64,000 bases of DNA from Lamellibrachia columna (taxonomy: Eukaryota; Annelida; Polychaeta; Sabellida; Siboglinidae). The notes beneath the pieces were generated by a model. It had not been told where the DNA came from, did no database searches, and saw nothing but the letters and a program-made list of their open reading frames with translations. The stretch is from positions 1,458,727-1,522,726 of the forward strand of contig OY759261.1 in NCBI GenBank assembly GCA_963662155.1, written 5' to 3'. How positions within the stretch are numbered: position 1 is the stretch's first letter; every line of letters starts with the position of its first letter. Below, in pieces: positions 22,501-34,500 of the stretch. Position numbers and translations under genes: made by a program.

Positions 22501-25500
22501 GGATGGATGGTGACATTGACAACTTTCTCCTTAGTCATTCACTTTGGTTGGAGCTGGACTGACATGGGAGGATGGATAGCGACATTGACAACTTTCTCCT
22601 TAGTCATTCACTTTGGTTGGAGCTTGACTGTCGTGGGAGGATGGATGGCGACATTGACAACTTTCTCCTTAGTCATTCGCTTTGGTTGGAGCTTGACTGT
22701 CGTGGGAGGATGGATGGCGACATTGACAACTTTCTCCTTAGTCATTCGCTTTGGTTGGAGCTTGACTGTCGTGGGAGGATGAATAGCGACATTGACAACT
22801 TTCTCCTTAGTCATTCGCTTTGGTTGGAGCTGGACTGTCGTGGGAGGACGGATAGCGACATTGACAACTTTCTCCTTAGTCATTCACTTAGGTTGGAGCT
22901 GGACTGTCGTGGGAGGACGGATAGCGACATTGACAACTTTCTCCTTAGTCATTCACTTTGGTTGGAGCTTGACTGTCGTGGGAGGACGAATAGCGACATT
23001 GACAACTTTCTCCTTAGTCATTCACTTTGGTTGGAGCTTGACTGTCGTGGGAGGACGGATGGCGACATTGACAACTTTCTCCTTAGTCATTCACTTTGGT
23101 TGGAGCTTGACTGTCGTGGGAGGACGGATGGCGACATTGACAACTTTCTCCTTAGTCATTCACTTTGGTTGGAGCTTGACTGTCGTGGGAGGACGGATGG
23201 CGACATTGACAACTTTCTCCTTAGTCATTCACTTTGGTTGGAGCTTGACTGTCGTGGGAGGACGGATGGCGACATTGACAACTTTCTCCTTAGTCATTCA
23301 CTTTGGTTGGAGCTTGACTGTCGTGGGAGGACGGATGGCGACATTGACAACTTTCTCCTTAGTCATTCACTTTGGTTGGAGCTTGACTGTCGTGGGAGGA
23401 CGGATGGCGACATTGACAACTTTCTCCTTAGTCATTCACTTTGGTTGGAGCTTGACTGTCGTGGGAGGACGGATGGCGACATTGACAACTTTCTCCTTAG
23501 TCATTCACTTTGGTTGGAGCTTGACTGTCGTGTGAGGATGGATGGCGACATTGACAACTTTCTCCTTAGTCATTCACTTTGGTTGGAGCTTGACTGTCGT
23601 GGGAGGATGGATGGCGACATTGACAACTTTCTCCTTAGTCATTCACTTTGGTTGGAGCTGGACTGACGTGGGAGGATGGATGGCGACATTGACAACTTTC
23701 TCCTTAGTCATTCACTTTGGTTGGAGCTGGACTGTCGTGGGAGGATGGATGGCGACATTGACAACTTTCTCCTTAGTCATTCACTTTGGTTGGAGCTTGA
23801 CTGTCGTGGGAGGATGGATGGCGACATTGACAACTTTCTCCTTAGTCATTCACTTTGGTTGGAGCTTGACTGTCGTGGGAGGATGGATGGCGACATTGAC
23901 AACTTTCTCCTTAGTCATTCACTTTGGTTGGAGCTTGACTGTCGTGGGAGGATGGATGGCGACACTGACAACTTTCTCCTTAGTCATTCACTTTGGTTGG
24001 AGCTTGACTGACGTGGGAGGATGGATGGCGACACTGACAACTTTCTCCTTAGTCATTCACTTTGGTTGGAGCTGGACTGACGTGGGAGGATGGATGGCGA
24101 CACTGACAACTTTCTCCTTAGTCATTCACTTTGGTTGGAGCTGGACTGACGTGGGAGGATGGATGGCGACACTGACAACTTTCTCCTTAGTCATTCACTT
24201 TGGTTGGAGCTTGACTGTCGTGGGAGGATGGATGGTGACACTGACAACTTTCTCCTTAGTCATTCACTTTGGTTGGAGCTTGACTGTCGTGGGAGGATGG
24301 ATGGCGACACTGACAACTTTCTCCTTAGTCATTCACTTTGGTTGGAGCTTGACTGTCGTGTGAGGATGGATGGCGACATTGACAACTTTCTCCTTAGTCA
24401 TTCACTTTGGTTGGAGCTTGACTGTCGTGGGAGGATGGATGGCGACATTGACAACTTTCTCCTTAGTCATTCACTTTGGTTGGAGCTTGACTGTCGTGGG
24501 AGGATGGATGGCGACATTGACAACTTTCTCCTTAGTCATTCACTTTGGTTGGAGCTTGACTGTCGTGGGAGGATGGATGGCGACATTGACAACTTTCTCC
24601 TTAGTCATTCACTTTGGTTGGAGCTTGACTGTCGTGGGAGGATGGATGGCGACATTGACAACTTTCTCCTTAGTCATTCACTTTGGTTGGAGCTTGACTG
24701 TCGTGGGAGGATGGATGGCGACACTGACAACTTTCTCCTTAGTCATTCACTTTGGTTGGAGCTTGACTGTCGTGGGAGGATGGATGGCGACACTGACAAC
24801 TTTCTCCTTAGTCATTCACTTTGGTTGGAGCTTGACTGTCGTGGGAGGATGGATGGCGACACTGACAACTTTCTCCTTAGTCATTCACTTTGGTTGGAGC
24901 TTGACTGACGTGGGAGGATGGATGGCGACACTGACAACTTTCTCCTTAGTCATTCACTTTGGTTGGAGCTGGACTGACGTGGGAGGATGGATGGCGACAC
25001 TGACAACTTTCTCCTTAGTCATTCACTTTGGTTGGAGCTGGACTGTCGTGGGAGGATGGATGGCGACACTGACAACTTTCTCCTTAGTCATTCACTTTGG
25101 TTGGAGCTTGACTGTCGTGGGAGGATGGATGGCGACACTGACAACTTTCTCCTTAGTCATTCACTTTGGTTGGAGCTTGACTGTCGTGGGAGGATGGATG
25201 GCGACACTGACAACTTTCTCCTTAGTCATTCACTTTGGTTGGAGCTTGACTGTCGTGTGAGGATGGATGGCGACACTGACAACTTTCTCCTTAGTCATTC
25301 ACTTTGGTTGGAGCTTGACTGTCGTGGGAGGATGGATGGCGACATTGACAACTTTCTCCTTAGTCATTCACTTTGGTTGGAGCTGGACTGACGTGGGAGG
25401 ATGGATGGCGACATTGACAACTTTCTCCTTCCTTAGTCATTCACTTTGGTTGGAGCTTGACTGTCGTGGGAGGATGGATGGCGACATTGACAACTTTCTC

Positions 25501-28500
25501 CTTAGTCATTCACTTTGGTTGGAGCTTGACTGTCGTGGGAGGATGGATAGCGACATTGACAACTTTCTCCTTAGTCATTCACTTTGGTTGGAGCTTGACT
25601 GTCGTGGGAGGATGGATAGCGACATTGACAACTTTCTCCTTAGTCATTCACTTTGGTTGGAGCTTGACTGTCGTGGGAGGATGGATAGCGACACTGACAA
25701 CTTTCTCCTTAGTCATTCACTTTGGTTGGAGCTTGACTGTCGTGGGAGGATGGATAGCGACACTGACAACTTTCTCCTTAGTCATTCACTTTGGTTGGAG
25801 CTTGACTGACGTGGGAGGATGGATGGTGACATTGACAACTTTCTCCTTAGTCATTCACTTTGGTTGGAGCTGGACTGACGTTGGAGGATGGATGGTGACA
25901 CTGACAACTTTCTCCTTAGTCATTCACTTTGGTTGGAGCTTGACTGACATGGGAGGATGGATAGCGACATTGACAACTTTCTCCTTAGTCATTCACTTTG
26001 GTTGGAGCTTGACTGTCGTGAGAGGATGGATGGTGACACTGACAACTTTCTCCTTAGTCATTCACTTTGGTTGGAGCTTGACTGTCGTGGGAGGACGGAT
26101 GGTGACATTGACAACTTTCTCCTTAGTCATTCACTTTGGTTGGAGCTTGACTGTCATGGGAGGATGGATGGTGATATTGACAACTTTCTCCTTAGTCATT
26201 CACTTTGGTTGGAGCTTGACTGTCGTGGGAGGGTGGATGGTGACATTGACAACTTTCTCCTTAGTCATTCACTTAGGTTGGAGCTTGACTGTCGTGGGAG
26301 GACGGATGGTGACATTGACAACTTTCTCCTTAGTCATTCACTTTGGTTGGAGCTTGACTGTCGTGGGAGGACGGATGGTGACATTGACAACTTTCTCCTT
26401 AGTCATTCACTTTGGTTGGAGCTTGACTGTCGTGGGAGGACGGATGGTGACACTGACAACTTTCTCCTTAGTCATTCACTTTGGTTGGAGCTTGACTGTC
26501 GTGGGAGGACGGATGGTGATATTGACAACTTTCTCCTTAGTCATTCACTTAGGTTGGAGCTTGACTGTCGTGGGAGGACGGATGGTGACATTGACAACTT
26601 TCTCCTTAGTCATTCACTTTGGATGGTTTAAGGTATTCAATAAAGTCACCATTCAAACCATTCCTTAAATTGTGCCATTTTTAATTCCAAATTCTTCTTA
26701 GCAATGAAATATTTTGTGAAAATACAGATGGAAAGAATCTCCTGATTGGCTTAAAACACGGCCAACAGAAACAATAGTATTAATTTGACAAAGTAGCACA
26801 ATATATGAACAAATGGAATTTTGTTTAGCCAATCAGCAATGTCAGAGGATACATTTGTTACCTTGAAGATGGATAGAGAGAGTGCCTTAGAGACAAGGAG
26901 ATGAGTGAGGAAGTCTGCCAAGTTGTCTGTCTTCTGCTGAGGCAGCTGAGACATCTCCTTGAACCTGTCCCACAGACTGAACTGTAGTGTCATCTACAAC
27001 ATGACAAGGACACTAGTGTCACAACTTGATGGTGACAACACGGTGACAACACAGACTGAACTGTAGCGTCATCTACAACATGACAAGGACACTAGTGTCA
27101 CAACTTGATGGTGACAACACGGTGACAACACAGACTGAACTGTAGTGTCATCTACAATACGACAAGGACATTAGTGTCACAACGTGATGGTGACAACACG
27201 GTGACAACACAGACTGAACTGTAGTGTCATCTACAATATGACAACGACACTAGTGTCACAACTTGATGGTGATAACACGGTGACAACACAGACTGAACTG
27301 TAGCGTCATCTACAATATGACAACGACACTAGTGTCACAACTTGATGGTGACAACACAGTGACATAAACAACTTTTATTTCAGGATCTGGTTGAAATTTT
27401 GCGATAAAAAGGGCAAAAGTGGTCCTGTTCTATATCTATGACATAATGCGGTTTACACTTGAGAGTTACCCAATCTAACGATCGAAGTCTATTCTATCGA
27501 TGATTTTAACAAAAATATTAAAGCAACTGCTCACATTATTCACATATACATATTTAAATATCAATTCACCCAATTTCCAACGGGCTAAATAAACTGAGGA
27601 GATCATGACTTCAGAAAGTACCACAAGATTGTCACATAGAAAGTTTGTTCCCTCCTCTAGTCATATCTTTGTTCTTCCTCTAGTCATATCTTTGTTCCTC
27701 CTCTGGTCATATCTTTGTTCCCTCTCTAGTCATATCTTTGTTCTCTCCTCTAGTCACATCTTTGTTCCTCATCTAGTCATACCTTTGTTCCTCTTCTAGT
27801 CATATCTTTGTTCCTCCTCTAGCCATATCTTTGTTCCTCCTCTAGTCATATCATTGTTCTTCCTCTAGTCATATCTTTGTTCTCTCCTCTAGTCATATCT
27901 TTGTTCCTCCTCTAGTCAAATATTTGTTCTTCCTCTAGTCATATCTTTGTTCTTCCTCTAGTCATATCTTTGTTCTTCCTCTAGTCATATCTTTGTTCTC
28001 TCCTCTAGTCACATCTTTGTTCTTCCTCAAGTCATATCTTTGTTCCCCCTATAGTCATATCTTTGTTCTTCCTCTAGTCATATCTTTGTTCCCCCTCTAG
28101 TCATATCTTTGTTCTTCCTCTAGTCATATCTTTGTTCTTCCTCTAGTCATATCTTTGTTCTCTCCTCTAGTCACATCTTTGTTTTTCCTCTAGTCATATC
28201 TTTGTTCCCCCTCTAGTCATATCTTTGTTCTTCCTCTAGTCATATCTTCGTTCTCTCCTCTAGTCACATCTTTGTTCCTCATCTAGTCATATCTTTGTAC
28301 CCTCTAGTCATATCTTTGTTCTTCCTCTAGTCATATCTTTGTTCTCTCCTCTAGTCACATCTTTGTTCCTCATCTAGTCATATCTTTGTTCCTCATCTAG
28401 TCATATCTTTGTTCCTCATCTAGTCACACCTTTGGTCCCTCCTCTATTCATATCTTTGTACCCTCCTCTAGTCATATCTTTGTACCCTCCTCTAGTCACA

Positions 28501-31500
28501 TCTTTGTTCCTCATCTAGTCATATCTTTGTTCCTCCTCTAGTCACACCTTTGGTCCCTCCTCTATTCATATCTTTGTACCCTCCTCTAGTCATATCTTTG
28601 TACCCTCCTCTAGTCACATCTTTGTTCCTCATCTAGTCATATCTTTGTTCCTCCTCTAGTCACACCTTTGGTCCCTCCTCTATTCATATCTTTGTACCCT
28701 CCTCTAGTCATATCTTTGTACCCTCCTCTAGTCACATCTTTGTTCCTCATCTAGTCATATCTTTGTTCCTCCTCTATTCATATCTTTGTTCCTCCTCTAG
28801 TCACACCTTTGGTCCCTCCTCTAGTCATATCTTTGTACTCTCCTCTAGTCATATCTAGGGATACAAATATCTTGGATGTATTCACACAAACTATACTTGT
28901 TCACCTAAGAAAGGTTATTCCCAAGTTTCTTTGATGTGGACATATTGGAAACGTGTCATGTACCATAAAATGTTGTGTCTAGAAGAAACAGAAGAGTTTG
29001 CTGTGTTGGTTTACTGAACTGGAACTGTTTACTGAATGTGGAACTGTTTATTGAATGTGGAACTGTTTACTGAATGTGGAACTGTTTACTGAATGTGGAA
29101 CTGCTTACTGAATGTGGAACTGTTTACTGAATGTGGAACTGTTTACTGAATGTGGAACTGCCCATTTTCTGGTAGAGCATTTACAACATATTTTTGTTCT
29201 TACTGAAGATGATGCACCAGTAGTGAAATATGTGTGGCAGGTTATATAAGATGATGCACCAGTAGTGAAAGATGTGTGGCAGGTTATATAAGATGATGCA
29301 CCAGTAGTGAAAGATGTGTGGCAGGTTATATAAGATGATGCACCAGTAGTGAAAGATGTGTGGCAGGTTATATAAGATGATGCACCAGTAGTGAAAGATG
29401 TGTGGCAGGTTATATAAGATGATGCACCAGTAGTGAAAGATGTGTGGCAGGTTATATAAGATGATGCACCAGTAGTGAAAGATGTGTGGCAGGTTATATA
29501 AGATGATGCACCAGTAGTGAAAGATGTATGGCAGGTTATATAAGATGATGCACCAGTAGTGAAATATGTGTGGCAGGTTATATAAGATGATGCACCAGTA
29601 GTGAAAGATGTGTGGCAGGTTATATAAGATGATGCACCAGTAGTGAAAGATGTGTGGCAGGTTATATAAGATGATGCACCAGTAGTGAAAGATGTGTGGC
29701 AGGTTATATAAGATGATGCACCAGTAGTGAAAGATGTGTGGCAGGTTATATAAGATGATGCACCAGTAGTGAAATATGTGTGGCAGGTTATATAAGATGA
29801 TGCACCAGTAGTGAAATATGTGTGGCAGGTTATATAAGATGATGCACCAGTAGTGAAATATGTGTGGCAGGTTATATAAGATGATGCACCAGTAGTGAAA
29901 GATGTGTGGCAGGTTATATAAGATAATGCACCAGTAGTGAAAGATGTGTGGCAGGTTATATAAGATGATGCACCAGTAGTGAAACATGTGTGGCAGGTTA
30001 TATATGTGACATTTTACAGTAGATTTGTTTCACTCCTCTAGTCATATCTTTGTTCCCTCCTCTAGTCTGGAACAGAACATCCTACACATCTGGACATATC
30101 CTACACATCTGAACATATCCTACACATCTGATTGTGTTAGTAGACATCAGAAGGTACACGAGAGTTGGCACGTAGCCTTGACCTCTAACCTGGTGGCGGC
30201 GGTGACACTCGCTGAACTTCTGTGCGATGAAGGCATAGTAGGGATTGTAGGGCGTCTCCTGGAGACACACATCCAGGGTGACATGGATGATCTCTCGCTC
30301 CTGCTGGTGGCTCAGACTCAGTCGCAGCAACTTCTCAAATGCATCCACGTAGTCCTGCCAACACAAGGTCAACCCAAGGTCACACCAAGGTGCAATATGG
30401 AACAACTTTAGCAGAAGAATGAAGTGGACCACTAACCACTCTATACTAACCACTCTATACTAACCACTCTATACTAACCACACTATACTAACCACTCTAT
30501 ACTAACCACTCTATACTAACCACCCTATACTAACCAACCTATACTAACCACACTATACTAACCACCATATACTAACCGCCCTATACTAACAACCCTATAC
30601 TAACCACACTATACTAACCACTCTATACTAACCACCCTATACTAACCACCCTATACTAACCACCCTATAATAACCACACTATACTAACCACTCTATACTA
30701 ACCACCCTATAGTAACCACCCTATACTAACCACACTATACTAACCACACTATACTAACCACACTATACAAACCACCCTATACTAACCACCCTATACTAAC
30801 CACCCTATACTAACCACCCTATACTAACCACACTATACTAACCACACTATACTAACCACACTATACTAACCACACTATACAAACCACTCTATACTAACCA
30901 CCCTATACTAACCACCCTATACTAACCACCCTATACTAACCACACTATACTAACCACACTATACTAACCACACTATACTAACCACACTATACTAACCACT
31001 CTATACTAACCACCCTATACTAACCACAATATACTAACCACACTATACTAACCACACTATACTAACCACACTATACTAACCACCCTATACTAACCACCCT
31101 ATACTAACCACACTATACTAACCACACTATACTAACCACCCTATACTAACCCACTATACTAACCACACTATACTAACCACCCTATACTAACCACACTATA
31201 CTAACCACACTATACTAACCACACTATACTAACCACTCTATACTAACCACCCTATACTAACCACCCTATACTAACCACACTATACTAACCACACTATACT
31301 AACCACACTATACTAACCACTCTATACTAACCACCCTATACTAACCACTCTATACTAACCACACTATACTAACCACTCTATACTAACCACTCTATACTAA
31401 CCACCCTATACTAACCAACCTATACTAACCACCCTATACTAACCACCCTATACTAACCAACAATAATGCAATAAAACAGTAATGAATGCATTATATGGTG

Positions 31501-34500
31501 TGCGCGTCCCGTTTTTACTGCATTGGATGCAGGACTGTGTATCACTGGACGTCACACCGTGCAGGACAGTGTGTATCACTGGATGTCACACTGTGCAGGA
31601 CAGTGTGTATCACTGGATGTCACACTGTGCAGGACAGTGTGTATCACTGGACGTCACACTGCGCAGGACAGTGTGTATCACTGGATGTCACACCGTGCAG
31701 GACAGTGTGTATTACTGGATGTCACACCATTCAGGACAGTGTGTATCACTGGATGTCACACTGTGCAGGACAATGTGTATCACTGGACGTCACACTGTGC
31801 AGGACAGTGTGTATCACTGGATGTCACACCGTGCAGGACAGTGTGTATCACTGGACGTCACACTGCGCAGGACAGTGTGTATCACTGGACGTCACACTGT
31901 GCAGGAGAGTGTGTATCACTGGATGTCACGCCATTAAGGACAGTGTGTATCACTGGACGTCACATCACACAGGACAGTGTGTATCACTGGACGTCACACT
32001 GTGCAGGACAGTGTATATCACTGGATGTCACAACATGCAGGACAATGTGTATCACTGGATGTCACACCGTGCAGGACAGTGTGTATTACTGGATGTCACA
32101 CCATTCAGGACAGTGTGTATCACTGGATGTCACACCATACAGGACAGTGTGTATCACTGGACGTCACACCATGCAGGACAGTGTATATCACTGGACGTCA
32201 CACTGTGCAGGAGAGTGTGTATCACTGGATGTCACGCCATGAAGGACAGTGTGTATCACTGGACGTCACATCACACAGGACAGTGTGTATCACTGGACGT
32301 CACACTGTGCAGGACAGTGTATATCACTGGATGTCACAACATGCAGGACAATGTGTATCACTGGACGTCACACCATGCAGGACTGTATCATTGGACGTCA
32401 CACCATGCAGGACAGTGTGTATCACTGGATGTCACACCGTGCAGGACTGTATCATTGGACGTCACACCGTGCAGGACAGTGTGTATCACTGGACGTCACA
32501 CTGCGCAGGACAGTGTGTATTACCGGATGTCACACATTGCAGGACAGTGTTTATCACTGGATGTCACACCGCATAGGACAGTGTATATCACTGGATGTCA
32601 CATCACGCAGGACAGTGTGTATCACTGGATGTCACACCGTGTAGGACAGTGTATATCACTGGATGTCACACATTGCAGGACAGTGTGTATCACCGGACGT
32701 CACACCGCGTAGGACAATGTATATCATTGGATGTCACACATTGCAGGACAGTGTGTATCACTGGACGTCACACCGCGTAGGACAGTGTATATCACTGGAT
32801 GTCACACATTGCAGGACAGTGTGTATCACCGGACGTCACACTGCGCAGGACAGTGTATATCACTGGATGTCACACATTGCAGGACAGTGTGTATCACCGG
32901 ACGTCACACAGCGTAGGACAGTGTATATCACTGGATGTCACACATTGCAGGACAGTGTGTATCACCGGACGTCACACCGCGTAGGACAGTGTATATCACT
33001 GGATGTCACACATTGCAGGACAGTGTGTATCACCGGACGTCACACCGTGCAGGACAGTGTGTATCACCAGACGTCACACCGTGTAGGACAGTGTATATCA
33101 CTGGATGTCACACATTGCAGGACAGTGTGTATCACCGGACGTCACACCGCGCAGGACAGTGTGTATCACCGGACGTCACACCGCGCAGGACAGTGTGTAT
33201 CACCGGACGTCACACCGTGCAGGACAGTGTGTATCACCGGACTTCACACCGTGCAGGACAGTGTGTATCACCGGACTTCACACCGTGCAGGACAGTGTGC
33301 ATCACCGGACGTCACACCGTGCAGGACAGTGTATCACCGGACGTCACACCGCGCAGGACAGTGTGTATCACTGGACGTCACACCGTGCAGGACAGTGTGT
33401 ATCACCGGACGTCACACCGCGCAGGACAGTGTGTATCACCGGACGTCACACCGTGCAGGACAGTGTGTATCACCGGACTTCACACCGTGCAGGACAGTGT
33501 GCATCACCGGACGTCACACCGTGCAGGACAGTGTGTATCACCGGACGTCACACCGCGCAGGACAGTGTGTATCACTGGACGTCACACCGTGCAGGACAGT
33601 GTGTATCACCGGACGTCACACCACGCAGGACAGTGTGTATCACCGGACGTCACACCACGCAGGACAGTGTGTATCACCGGACGTCACACCACGCAGGACA
33701 GTGTGTATCACCGGACTTCACACCGTGCAGGACAGTGTGCATCACCGGACGTCACACCGTGCAGGACAGTGTGTATCACCGACGTCACACCGCGCAGGAC
33801 AGTGTGTATCACTGGACGTCACACCGTGCAGGACAGTGTGTATCACCGGACGTCACACCGTGCAGGACAGTGTGTATCACCGGACGTCACACCACGCAGG
33901 ACAGTGTGTATCACCAGACGTCACACCGTGCAGGACAGTGTGTATCACCGGACGTCACACCGTGCAGGACAGTGTGTATCACCGGACGTCACACCACACA
34001 GGACAGTGTGTAATATCACAGACAGCACGTTATCAGTAGCAATTACCCATGTAATAAAACAATTTATATTATTTAATGATGTCAATACATAAAATAAAAT
34101 TACAACAATATAGTTATCCTGAAGAATGTTCAACAATCTTAAATAAAATTATATTTAAAAAGGCAATTCATTAAACCATATTTGGGCAGCCAGGATGCTA
34201 GGACAGATACAGTTTAGGCTACATAACATTTTACGATAGCAACGATTAGAATTTGTACCACTAATATCTATGTAATTAATAAAGATTCAAACAACATATT
34301 GATACAAACAAGCATAAATTGTTATATGCTCGCAGGTTGGCATATATTATGAAGAACATAAATATACTCACTGTAAAATGACCTGTTATAATAACGTTTA
34401 CATTAAATACATCATACAAAAGATACACGCATTATAAAACACACTGCAAGTTACGTCGCAGCAACCGAGTTGAAATGACAGCATATTAAAGGTGCTTAAT

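Noticed and set aside
19773..26668. Long open frames with a 23-residue repeat as possible beta-solenoid, silk or ice-binding proteins
   Set aside because: They occur in two forward frames and one reverse frame at once, contain frame-shifting units and lie antisense within an intron of a well-supported gene.
31525..34012. Tandem CREB-binding enhancer from repeated ggacgtcac
   Set aside because: The core lacks the full tgacgtca palindrome in most units and there is no independent evidence for regulation; kept only as a side remark.
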